Positions 49,056 to 61,500 of a stretch of 64,000 bases of DNA are shown one piece after another. How positions within the stretch are numbered: position 1 is the first letter of the stretch; every line of letters begins with the position of its first letter. The notes under the pieces are model-generated. The model searched no databases. It saw only the letters and a program-made list of their open reading frames with translations, and had not been told where the DNA came from. The stretch is from NCBI RefSeq assembly GCF_021018805.1, contig NC_086283.1, positions 6,895,162-6,959,161 of the forward strand, read 5' to 3'. Origin of the DNA: Prinia subflava. Taxonomy: Eukaryota > Chordata > Aves > Passeriformes > Cisticolidae. A program made the translations under genes and the position numbers.

Positions 49056-50312
49056 TAGAGTGGTGAACAGTGTCTCTGTAGTCCTCCTGTGTTGCCTGTG
49101 CCTGGTTCCAATGTCTGTGGACTTTCCTTCTGGAAAAAGATCCGTGCTCAGCTAAGCTGTTGAAGTTACCTTCAGTGCGCTTCGGTAGTGTGGTAGCAGA
49201 GTGAAAGATACCTCAATCTGTGTTAAGGAAACACCCATACTTGGAAGAAAATCCAGCTGTCAAAGACTGAGATAAGCGAGGAGGGATGCACCATGGTAGT
49301 GAGGTGTTTGGTTTGTTTATAGAGATAATGGAGAAGGGTTAAGGACCGACACAGTTCAAAGAGGAAAAAAATCTAATGTTTTTCTGTACTGCTATTCTCT
49401 GCAGCATCTGGAAGAGGTTAGCTTAGGGTGGATTTTGGTGTTCTAGAGGTTATCTCAGTGCCTACTGCTCACTCAGTCTGAGCAGTGGATGACAGCAGGA
49501 TGTATTGAAGTGTAATCTGCTGAGAGGGCTCCTCAAAACCTAGCAAACGCAGGTCCTGTCAAGAAGGAATAAAAAGGGACGAGACTGTGGGGTGTCACGT
49601 CTGAAGCACATTTAAGATGGGTACTCATCCAAGATGCTCAGATTTAGTAGGTTTAGGGACAGATCACCTGTGGACTTAAACAGTGGCACGAGGTGGGTGA
49701 GTGTCTCTTATGTATGGGATGTCTCTTAGATGATCCATAGAGTCAGGTAGTTGTGGCAAATCCTCAGCTTCTGGAAAGTGGTGAACAGGGAGAGTGCGTA
49801 GCCTGGATGTTTTCCTGACAGAAGGTGCTAAAATGCTGTCTGGTGATGACAAGGGATTTTCAGGAAGATAAAGGCTAGTGGGAACTAGCAGTAAGGTATT
49901 TTCTGAGCAAGGCACTGATTGTAATGCCAATTCTGCATCACTCTTTTCTGGTCTGGCAGCAGGCCTACACAGGCAGAAGCATGAAAGCAGTGCATGTTGG
50001 CTTCCTCTGTGGTGAAAGCAGTGTTCTGGAAACCCACAGGAGCTATCACACTCTGTGTTATCTCTGTTGAAAAGTGTAGATTGTCAAGACCAATTGTCTG
50101 TAGTAGAAGTTAATGTTGAGGTCCTAGAGGCATGCAGATGGACTTGAATAATTTCAGGAGCTGTTATCACCCCTCCTTGTTTGATCATGTTGCTGTGAGT
50201 GTGAGTGCTTTTTCTCTCTTTCATTTCCTGCTTTGTGTAGAGCAGAAAGGACAGCAACTAGGGCCTGAGCTCTGATGCCTCCTGTGGATTGCACTTTTGC
50301 TAGAAGCAAAAT

Positions 50313-50500
50313 TTAATTGTACTCTCAGTTTTTTCTTTCCCAGACATGTAGTTCATGTGCTTGTATTAGTAGGTGACCACCTATTGACGTGAGTAATTTC
50401 CTAAACATGCTACAAAATACAGCCAACTACTGAGGTACTGACCAGCAGCAGGCAGTTGATGTTGATTCGCATTTTCGTTAAATATGTTTCATCCTCTGTA
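50313..50500 (+). repeat. Diverged direct repeat, copy A
   Basis: This is similar in order and content to 51649-51870: AATTGTNCTNTCA, a T-rich stretch ending TTTCC, TAATTTTCTTAAACATGCTG-like, CAAAATACA, CAACTACTGA, GGTACTGACCA, then GCAGCAGGCAG and an AT-rich end. The strongest part is 50395-50453. The two copies are about 1.35 kb apart in the same orientation. It is either an old local duplication or two copies of an unidentified dispersed repeat. Confidence 0.65.
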
Positions 50501-51648
50501 TTTGTCTTGTAAAACGTGGAACTTGACTGAAAAAGAGGTGTGGGCATGATACTGTTATGTTGCAATTAATCGTGCTTTGAGATGAACTGTAATTGTTTAA
50601 CTTGGGCAGTTACTAATTGGATAGTCACTAATAGCTACTAATAGTTACTTGGTTAGGGTCTAATGCAGGCCAAATTTTTCTGACCCTTACAGAAAATTCC
50701 TGCAGGTTCTAAAGAACACTATCTTTCAAGTGAAGACAGCTATCCCCTCCAATAGGAATCTGCAGCAACATGGTTTAAGGGCCATTGAAGGCAGTCAAAA
50801 AGAGAGATTGCTTGGGGACCTGAAAAAGATGGCACAGAGGGGTACTCACACCTCTGTTTTGCGCTATGTTCAGACACACTAATGTTTTTTTTTTTAGTCT
50901 GTGATTTGTCAGCTCAGTCTAAATCCTGTGAAATTGCTGAGTAGAAGTGGCTCAAGCAGAACTTTGGTGAGATGGTGCCATCAGTTTGAAGTCTGTAAGG
51001 AGTCTTTAGTGACCTTTGAGGAGAGGTTTGTGGAGCCCCTTTCATGAATGATGAATTTCCAAAGTATTTCCAGCCTTAGCTGTATCGGTCTCCTTTTCTC
51101 TCAATGTGTACTGCAAAACAGCCACAATTTAGGATTTGGAAAGATTAGGCCAAATGAAAATTAGTTACATGCCTAGTTTCTTTTCCCTTTTGTCTTGTGT
51201 CAGGGGAGCTATAACAAATAACAGCTACCAACTGTAAAGAACCAGATATTCCACCCAGCAAAGCTGCAAGTGCTGTAGCAAAGGTACAGGTTTCCTCCAC
51301 GTGTTGAGGTTGTGCAGATTATAGCACAGCAGCAGCCCTGGTGTCCACACCGAGGGAGTTGCAGGGCTGCTTCGTGATGGGAGCATACACGTTCCATAGC
51401 CATGGGAAGGGGGGCATTTAGTTGTTGATGTTTTACTTTCAGCTGCTTTGTTGAGAGAATGACTGCTCTTTTGTTAAGTGAGATAGGGTTCTTAATCAAA
51501 CAACAATTTCACGAAGAATTGCATACAAATATATACCTTCTAAATAACTGGCCCTCATTTTCTTTCTGAAATGCAAGCAGAAGAAAGGCTAGAACTGGTG
51601 GTTCCAAATCCCAGATGTTTTGTGTTTTGGTAAAATAATTTTTTTTTT

Positions 51649-51870
51649 TTAATTGTGCTGTCAAATGATTGAACTGAATAAAATGACTTTTTCTTTTCCA
51701 CAGAGAAAGTTAATTATATGCTCTTTGATTAGCAAGGAAGGGACATAAATTAATTTTCTTAAACATGCTGCAAAATACAACTACTGATGGACTGACCATC
51801 AGTCAGCTGGACTGCCAGCTGCAGCAGGCAGCTTATATTTATTTCCATTCATTACATATGCTGCATTTTA
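51649..51870 (+). repeat. Diverged direct repeat, copy B
   Basis: This is the partner of 50313-50500, with its core at 51749-51832 (TTCTTAAACATGCTGCAAAA, CTACTGATGGACTGACCA, GCAGCAGGCAGC). It carries about 20 extra bases (AGTCAGCTGGACTGCCAGCT) absent from copy A, producing a local GACTGA/TCAGTC inverted repeat. Confidence 0.65.
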
Positions 51871-54060
51871 CCTTTTAATTACTTTTGGGTTCTGTATGAA
51901 ATATGATCTTATGACATTGGTGTTTGCAGAGTCTAAAAATGTTTCTTGGTTTAACTATGGGGAGAAAGAATTGATGGCTTATTCTACTGTCAGTTGAGAG
52001 CCGTTTCAAAACCGAGATGGAAGTCAGCAGTATTTTATACTGATGTGAGATGCAAGGTAGTATGGTTTTTTTCTTTAGCACAAGTGGAACATCTGTTATT
52101 GGGGTCAATGACAATATTTTTAACTAGTAACACATTAATGCCACTTCTACTTGCCCAATTACTATGTGCACCAGGACAAAGAGTAAATGCAAATCTTACT
52201 GATTTGCTTGGTTTTGAACAGATGAACACATTTAATGAAAATAATTATTAAAAAAGTTTTCCCAAGGGATGAACTATAGGAACAAACTGTACTTAAAAAT
52301 GTTTATAGATAAAATCTCTTACTAATCTGTACTCTTGTACTTATATTTAGTTTATTTTTTAGTGATTATTGTTAAAAAACTTGGAATTTGGATAAGGATA
52401 TATGATTGTATATTATATATAAACCAAAACCACGTCACTGAACAGACTATCGGTGGATTTTTTTTAAACAGAAGAAGAACTAGGAAAATTCTTATACCTT
52501 TGGAAGTTACAGAACTCATAGAAAGTTTGGAACTTGAAAAATCTTAGAACCATTCTTGCCAAGAAAGGTGATTGAAAGCCACAGAAAATTCGTCTGTGAG
52601 CGTATACCTCTCTTCATATGAAACTTTAAGAAAAGCTGAAACAAACCAAGACCAAAATCCCCCATTTTTACTAGAAAGCTTTTCATTAAAAGATTGATAA
52701 ATGGCTGAGTGAAACAAGAGATTGGCTAGAGGCAAAAAAGCATCCACCAGTGCTGTACAGCATTCCTAGATGCTTGTGGTCTTACAGGATATCAAGAGAT
52801 TGGAGGCACAGAGTGCTCAGAGTTTTATTATTGTTTTCTTCTAGCCTTTTTACAGGCCTTATTGACCTTCTTACCCAAGTGTGTCCTCTTAAATTGAAAG
52901 GAAAAACAGTTCCTTGCAGCTAACTTAATGAAATTTTATCTTATTTCCATTATTATGGAATCAAAAGCAATTTTTCTCTGGAGACTTGATCTCTTATTAC
53001 TTGATTTGGTAGAAATATTTTAATTTTACTTGAATGAAAACTTGATAAAGCTTCATCACTTCATATGGTGAAGTAATTTACAGGGTTCTTGGAATATACT
53101 GCAGTCATTGAAAAATACTGGCCTTTATTTGTTGGCGTCTCTTGCTTTTTGTTTTTGGGCTGATGAATCCAGTGTTAAGGCATTGTGGATTTATTGGTTG
53201 GTGATGAAGTACTACCCCTACTGAAATACTCAATTTTCAAGGGTTGCAAATCTGCTTAGCACAGTGTACAAGTTCTGGGTTGTTACTGGGATGGATTTAC
53301 AGTACACTTCACTTAGTCTAAACCCCTTATAGTAGTACTACTGCATTTAACAACTCAAAATACTTCTATGCCATGTTCTTCCTGATAGACCTCTGGTGCT
53401 ACAGGTTCTTTGGCACTACTTGTTTGACTGACCTTAATTTTGAGTTAGAACATATATCTGCTTAGGGCAGCGTAGCTGACATATATGGAAAAAGAGTGAC
53501 TCTGAGAAAGTGAAGTCTTTGTCTTCCAAACGTGTTTTGTTTGCTGGTGAGAGAGGGTTTTTTTCCGCTCTACTTGGCAGTGTTGCAACTTATGCTAACA
53601 AGTGGAAAACAAAGGTGTATTCAATGTAGTTCCCTTCTCCCTGCCTCCCACCAGGAATCACTTTCAGTAATAACACTTTTGAGGTAGTTCTTCTGATGAA
53701 CCAGGAGGCAGAACAAGCCATTTGCACTTTTACTGTTTATTTGGTTTCTAGGGGTATTCTTTGCATGTAGAGATGGCTGTTGAGATGTAAGGATATGTAG
53801 GCAGGAAAGAAAGACTTGGTTAATAAGGGGAGACATTTCTAAGTTACTTTCTTGTTTTCCATTAAAATAATGATTGGGCTGCAATTTCTAGGATGAAGGT
53901 GCAAGTTCCCCAAAGAGATGTATATTGCTGTTGGCTGGATGTGTTAATAGGGTAGGTATTACATGTATATGAGGTGTTAGGTGCTTAGCTACTTATTTGC
54001 CTGTGCAGACGTACAAATATACTGGCACACTCCCGTCTGTGCGTGTATGCTTCTACCCTC

Positions 54061-54075
54061 TTTTTTTTTTTTTTT
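54061..54075. repeat. 15-nt poly-T run
   Basis: This is a homopolymer run in intron 2, extended by CTTTTT. No associated element was recognised. Confidence 0.9.
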
Positions 54076-54511
54076 CTTTTTGGGTTCAAGATTTTAGATT
54101 AGCACTTAAATCTCCAGCTGTCACATGCAAATTTCTGGGGTTTGTAGTCAATCCCAAGGTAAGTGTAAGTTAAGTGTTCTGCTGTTCTGAGAAGTGAAGG
54201 ACTGCATGCATGTGTATCGAAAAAGGCTACCTGTGTGAAATGGTTCTTTCTCTCAGTAATGTATCATTTGCAGGGTTTTGTCCCATTCTTGAAGCATTTA
54301 AATGCAAACATTGTTCCAACGAGAAGAGTCCAAGCACAGCTGCCACAGCTATCAGAAGAAAGCCTGTAGATAGAAAGGGACCTTCTGGAGTGGTTTAGAT
54401 TAGAATGGATACAAAGTGTACAACTGAGGGGAGGAGTAAGGTTTCAGAGACTTAAAAAAGAACTAAAAAAACCGAAGTGGTTTGGTTATTTCTTGTTCTC
54501 TCTGCTGAAGG

Positions 54512-54537
54512 CAGTTCCACTGTAAGCAGTGGAACTG
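54512..54537. repeat. Perfect 11-bp hairpin
   Basis: CAGTTCCACTG (54512-54522), loop TAAG, then CAGTGGAACTG (54527-54537). The flanks do not extend the stem to pre-microRNA length. Function is unknown. Confidence 0.85.
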
Positions 54538-55498
54538 ATTTCTTTTGATGAATGTAGCATCTTTGTCACAAGATGTCTTCAAGAACAGACTTGTAAATAG
54601 CTGTCAGGAGTGGTATCAGTAACTTTTGCCAATACTTTATGCTAACAGTCTAGTTGATCTTTGGAAATCACTTCCAGTGTTGCTTCTCAGTTGCTCAGAT
54701 CTTAAACACTCTTAAGTTAAATATAGTTTCATTGTTTGTGGTAGATAAAGTTGCTTCATTGGTCCTCTTTCACAGATACTGCTTTTTAGAACCCCAGGAT
54801 TTGTTCAGAGCCATTTTTACACTTGAATTCAATTTAAAAAATAGGCTGCCTGTAGATGTAGATGATATCAGAAATGTATATTTCCCCCCACCCCCAACAC
54901 ATTCAGAAAGGAGAAAGAAGACTCAAAAGCCAGTGCCAAGTACTGCTTGTCTATGAGAGAATGGTTCCAAGGAGGCAAGAGATTGGCAACACTCTCATTT
55001 CCATTTCTCTCTTGTTGCACAGAGTGCTAATATTGAAACATTTCAGTCAGATGATTTTATTTCAAGAAATTCATGGCTTTTAAAGTGGAGGGGCGATTTT
55101 GTATATCGCCAAGATGAAAAATAAACTCTGCTGCTAACTCAGTTTGTGGGTGAGAGGAGTGCTTTTTGGGCATGCATTTGTTTTAGTACAGTTGAAAGTA
55201 CAGTTTTATAGACCTGCTTGCCAGTGTTGGGTTTCTTTCTATTTGGCCTGTGTGTGGGATTTTTTTGGGTAAGAATTTTTACTTTGGTTTCAGTGGGGCT
55301 GTGTGTTTCTTCAGTGATATTTTACACACAAGTCAAGCAAGTATGGCTCTAGTAAGTACTTAGTTGGTAGACTGTCAAGTTAGAAAAGCAAACGTGCCAC
55401 AGGAGGTATGACAGTAAGTTAATTTTCATAGTATTTTCCTCTACTGTGCTGTTGCTGACTCAGTGTGCTAGAGGGATGTTTAAAGCAGTTGCATAAGG

Positions 55499-55499
<1 letters not shown>

Positions 55500-55540
<41 letters not shown>
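55500..55540. repeat. 41-nt poly-T run
   Basis: Forty-one uninterrupted T residues in intron 2 form the longest homopolymer in the window. On the minus strand it is an A-tail. The sequence to its right (the expected body of a minus-strand retrocopy) has no coding content I recognise and no target duplication was found. Length in an assembly may be inaccurate. Confidence 0.9.
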
Positions 55541-55541
<1 letters not shown>

Positions 55542-58500
55542 TGAGGTGTGTATTGAAATTGTGATCACTGATACAGCAGATGTAGTTCTGCTGCTAAAAT
55601 AACTAGTAAAATGTATTTATAAGAGTTAGGGTGGAATACACCTCTCTAAACCCTCAGTACTTCCAAAAACATTAGGAAATGTGTTAGGGGAGCGCTTGGG
55701 CAAGCCATCCTTTTTACATATATATAGAACCTGGCATGGGTGTGCTTTCTGTATTCCTTTAGTCTTTCCACACAAATCTTTACCTGTTTCCTTCTTCACA
55801 AATTACTTTACTTCAGGGAAGTTTCCTGCAAGATTTAACGGGCTCTGAGTCTGATGTGTTTTTCCTCATTTTTCCCCAAGTTACACCTTTAAAAAGTTGG
55901 CATGGCTAGCTAAGTGCCAGAGTGGTGGATGAATGCTCCTTAGGTTTGGAAAAACCGAGGGCCTCACAGCAAGGGGAGCCTCTATTTAGTTTGAGTCACA
56001 GTTTGATCAAGTTTGGTCCTTTCAGTGCTTTTTAAGAAAAAAAGCTTGCAGTCAAAAACATGGTGCTGTTGGCATCGTTTCTGTATATATGAGGTGGCAG
56101 CAGATTAAACAAACATGACTTTAAAGCGTGGCTGGATTCTAAAATCTGCCTTGTAAATTAACGCCTTCACTGACTGACTGGTCTGCATGTGTACGAAGAC
56201 ATGAAGTAAAATAGAGAGAAGAGACAAAAATGCTATCATTCCTAGTCCTGTCAGCAGTAGAGTAAACTGGTTACTATTTCTCCCTAAACATCACCAGAAT
56301 TACTGTATGAGTTACAAGGCTAATGATCCTTACCTGTGCTAACCCTCACGAGCTCTTGTAGCAGAGGGCACCGCTAATTAAAGGACTGATATGTTTGGAC
56401 TTACAAAAGCTTTATGGCAACAGTATGCATGGAAATGACAATCATCTTGTCTGGTGTTGAGGGTTTTCTTTTAAAATAGGTTACAGATTTTATTTTTTTT
56501 ACTTCTTAATAACACCTGTACATTCACTCTGCTGTATCTTTTAGCCAGGAGCAGATCTGCAGAAAGACAGACAAATATATTTATGTGTAAATCAGAGACA
56601 TGAAATGGAAAACGTCACTGTTGGTTATATGCACCCAGTGAATTTTCCACAAAACACACTTGCAACCTCCAATAATTTTATTTTTGGAGCGAGTTTCAGG
56701 TAGAGGTGGTGTCTTTTGTGGTGGGAACTTACAGTTTGGCATCTAAACTAGCATCTAAAATTACGTTTAAAAAACTTTCACCTGAAATAAGCAGTCTAGA
56801 GGTGGTTGCTGACTGCTAAAATCTGCTATTTGTCAGTCAGTCAGCACATAGGGGAAATTGTTCTTACATCGCTGCCGCAAACTCCAGGGATCAGGATATC
56901 TACTACATGCATATGTGAAATGAAGCATCAAGACCAGTGTCTTAGCAATTGTTGAGTTACAGACCTGGGAAATACATTCAGGCATTTCATTAAAAATCTG
57001 CAATTTTAAAGCTAGATGGCAGTTTGTAGACTGACTTTCTATTTTGAGAGAAGGATAAGAATGATAGCGATTCTTGCTGAAGTTTGATTCTTTGCTGTTG
57101 CTAATGATTATGCCATTGTTATTTATGCCTATAAATTAAGGTTTTAAAGATGAAAAGAGATGAAGCTTCAGAGGCAGCTTCTGGGACTGCATCCTCAGAG
57201 GAGAAAATCTGAGATGGGGGTGGGTCCTTGCAGGACCCTGCTGTTCTTCTCATGGGTTTCTCTCTCATTTGGTTTGCTTTTCAAAGGAGACGACTGTATA
57301 TATTACACTAATTAATATATTTTAACAAGAGGAACAGTATTCCCACTAGTTCCTCTGAATTAAAGCCCTTCATGGTAACCTTGGACAAAAGAAATGCTGT
57401 AAATGTTTTTATTACAAGTGATTTTGTACAGATTTTATGTGATTCTCTTTACCTCCCTTTCTCTTAAAAGTGAGATTAACATTTCTGCAAAAGAAGGCCT
57501 CCGTTTGGCCTCATTAAGTTTGCTTTTTGCCCTTGGTAGCCCTGTGGTGATGCAAAACTTGTCTGTAGTCTTTGGGGGATTTGTTAGTGTGAAGGGGAAA
57601 AGAGGAAATGCCTTTGTAATCTAGATTCATTGAAATGGGAGGGTGGCTGTTTCTCTTCTGTGAAAGTGCAAAGGCGCATAAAAATTGCTTGAATGTGTCA
57701 GTTAGGGGGCTGATTTTGGTAACTGGTGGATTATAGCCTACCTTAAGATTTAAGCAATTTAAATACTTAAATTCTATAAAGGCATATCTTAGAGCAGCAC
57801 TTGTTATTTTATATGGTCTTAAGAAATGTGAGTCTAAAATAAGAAAATTCTTAATTATGTTGTGAGAGTTTTGAAAAGGTAAGTAATGATTTTCATTAAA
57901 TTGCTTTGAGAGAGTTTTGTAACTGTCAGCTGTTTTCATGTGGTTTAGGTGTTGGTTTTGTTTTGTTTTTCCTTCTAATATAGAGAGCAGAATGTTGATG
58001 ATATTTAATGAATTCTAAAGAATTCAGCAGTAGCTTATCACTTGAAAGTGAAATGATTTCCCAGATCATAGCTGTACACTGCAAATGAAACTTTCATATG
58101 TCATCAGTAACTTTTTGTGTATAGGAGATCTTGGTAGGTCTCTAAACCAACTTGTAATCCCAGTAAGTATAATTGGCAACAAGCTGCTGCTGAGATAAGT
58201 TTTGGAAGAACAGTCCTAACTTCTTGGGAAGGTGGTGATATGTAGATATTAGTAGAGAGATGGTGTGTTTCCAAACACTACTGGATTTTGTTACCATTTC
58301 AAATTCAGCTTAGTTTGCTAGTCAGTTCTTAAGGTGCTCTTTCCTATGTAGGAAAGACTACAACAGTGATTTACAAGTGATACATCGGTGTAGTCTAGTG
58401 TATAGTGTTTTTATTCCTTGCAGTAGTCACAGTGCTTAGGAACTCTGCTGAAGGCCAAGACTTTGTTGGCCCCAAGTGTTGTACAAAGGAAATGGGAAGG

Positions 58501-61500
58501 TGAGTGGTGGGAGAGGCAGTCTCTCTTCCTGACAGTTTACAAACAGTGTGAAGAGAAAAAGTTCTTTGCAGGCTTGTGAGGACTTCAAAATGTTCTGTGT
58601 TTTGAACCAGGATCTTTGAAAATGTCCAACAAAATGGCAAGGACAGGATGGAGGACATCCTGTTTTAGAAAGTACTGTTGTAAAAACTAGAAATAGTAAA
58701 AAGCAGGCAGACACTGCTGTTTGCTGTTTCGGCATCAAGACTGATGTTTTGAAGGTGAGATTATTTGGAATGTAGAAGAACTTGATTGGTAAGCATTGAT
58801 CCGTTAGAGAAAGGAGCACCAACAGAGAGATGGAGAGACAGGACACTTAGGGATAGAACTCCATGCAGGTCTTCATATCTGCCTTGAATCCAAGATGATG
58901 TCCAGCCGATGTGTCTGATTGACCAAGAATTTATACACTTTTTTTGAATTGAGAAACATGGAGAGGAATCTTGTGAGGGAAGGATCAGGATGCCTGTTTT
59001 TATTCTGATTTGAGAAATAAGAGATAGCCAGGCATGTGCCACATATTATCCCTGGACACTGATATGACTTCAGTATGGAATTCTACATCTTGGTCATACT
59101 GTTGAGCTGGAAAAGTTGGAGACAACTTAGAGAATATTCATGGAGGTAGAAATAGTAAGAACCAAAGAAAGAAAACAGGCTTCCTTAGTCAGCCTGGTTT
59201 AAGGTGATAGAAATCTTCGAGCATCCTTTGAACTGAACCTTGTTCTTGAAAGTTGTCTGTCTGTAATGGATGGGTGCTTTACCCAGTTTTGTGGGTTCGG
59301 TTTGTACAAACTCATGCATTTTCCTAATACTCATGTATTTTGACTGATTTTGATAAAGTTACTACTTTCTGTGTAGTTTCTATTTCTTCTGAAATGTTGC
59401 GTGGCCAATCATTTTAATGAAAGTAGGAGAACTGAAATTTTAAGAGAAGATTGGATTTCTGAAGCTGTTTTGGAGCCTGCTTCTCACTGACGTAATTTGC
59501 CTTATGAACACACATACTTCAAAAGTTTGTTAAACCAGGGCCAAGATGTAAGAGACAAGTATCTATTTTTTTTCACCAAATATATGAAAAACACACTCAC
59601 AGTTACCCTTAGCAGTCTCATGCATGGCTGAAAATTGCTGTTCCATTGGCAGTGATACTTTGCCTGTAGCACTGCCCACTCGTACCAGACTTAATGACAG
59701 AATCATCAAGCCAAGAGCATCTAGTCTAGACTCTTGAGTACTTCAACCTCCTTCACTTCCAAAATATTAAATTGGTCAATGGTATGTGAAGACAAACAAA
59801 AAGTAGCTGCACAGATACAACATGTTAGGACTTAAAAATCTGGCTGTTTAAATCAGGTACTATCATGTAGCCAGGGTCTGCTGAAGTGAGTAAATCTCAG
59901 ACCTCTCTATCCTGGTGACATTGTTGAAATTGAAAATGTCACAAATTCCACCATCTGAGCATAATGCATGAACATGGTGCTTTAATTACATTTCTTAAAA
60001 AATGAGTTTACAAATGATCAGATTTGCTTGGAATTATGATGAAGTCCTATTGCTATTCAAGACCAAAATGTGTCATCAGTTTGTTTGCTGAATATTCACA
60101 CATTCTTCATGCAACAGACAACATGATTTGCTCTGAGACAATAGAATACATTTATAATTTGAAGATAGAGTGCACTTCAGGGTCTTGGACACGTGAGGCG
60201 TAGGCACATGATATCAAAGTAATATTTCAAGGCCAAATTCTGTAGAGCGGTTGCAGAAGAAGAAAGATCTGCGTTTGGAGCTTTTTCTGCTTTTTTGAGG
60301 GGCACAAATACAGCTGAGGTTTGCTGTGGAGTACACTTACTCATTAAATTTGAGCTGTAGAGTTCTCAGAGTGGGTGGAATAAGAGGATTTGAGAAAACA
60401 CCCCCTGCAGACCTCAGATCCTGCTTTTATTACATGCAGTATTAAAAGCTTCAAAAAAGCACTTCTTATATGAGAATGAAGTTGCTGTAAGACCTTTTGT
60501 GAAGATGCATGTATGCATGTTGGGGTTTTTTTTCCTGTCTAGGAACTCTCTGACAAGTTTAGTGAACCTTGTTTGGTGTAGAATGTGATTTGATTTCTGA
60601 GATGAGTTTGTGAGAATTTGAGTCAATGTGTATTTTAAACATAGTACAGTATTTGCAGCTGAGGTTTTTTGGTTTTTTTTTCAAGCTGAAGTTTGATTCC
60701 AGACTCTGTGATTGGACCCTGGCAAATTAACTCACCCCAGTGTGAAACAAATCAGCACAATTACAAGAGGTTGACATTATGAAAAAAACTCAAACCACGC
60801 AAAATGAACATACAGTTTCTAGAAAGTGCTACTGGCATTTTGTTGCACTTGAAGTATGTGGTAGCGTCTGATATTATGTTGGGAGAATTTTTCTGAATTT
60901 ACTTTACAAGAATGATTTCATCTTCCTGAGAAAAGTCTGTCTAAGAGTTATTTTCATTCTATGAGGTGAGAAGTTGATGTTAGCAGTAGGGGTAGTAGGA
61001 GAGGTTGTTGTAAATATAGTCTAACAAATGAAGAGAAGCTGAAGGGGGAGAGGTTGTGACAATGACCTGTCTCATGGTTTGTGAATGTTCAAGTTCATTC
61101 AGCTTCTTCGCATTCAAAATCAATCACAATAGTAGGCAAGTTTAAGAAGCTGCTATATTTCTGAATTTCGACTTGTTTTCCTGTGTGTAATGGCAATTCC
61201 AGTGAAAGGGTCATCACATATTTCTCATCCTCTTGAAATGTCTCAGCAAATCAGGTGTCCTTGAGCATGTTCTTCCACAACCTGTGTGTTTTCTTTAAAA
61301 CATATAAAATGCATTGCAGGAAAATGGTTTGCCTTTTTATTTCACTCTGGTGCAAGTGAAGGAAGATGCTGTGAAAGTACCCAGCTGCAACAGCCAAAAC
61401 CTCCCTCAGCTATCGCAGTTACCTTAAAACAGAATGATGCACTTGGAGTCATGTTGCATTGATCCAGGTGTGTTCCATGTAGCACAATTTCACTGGTCCC

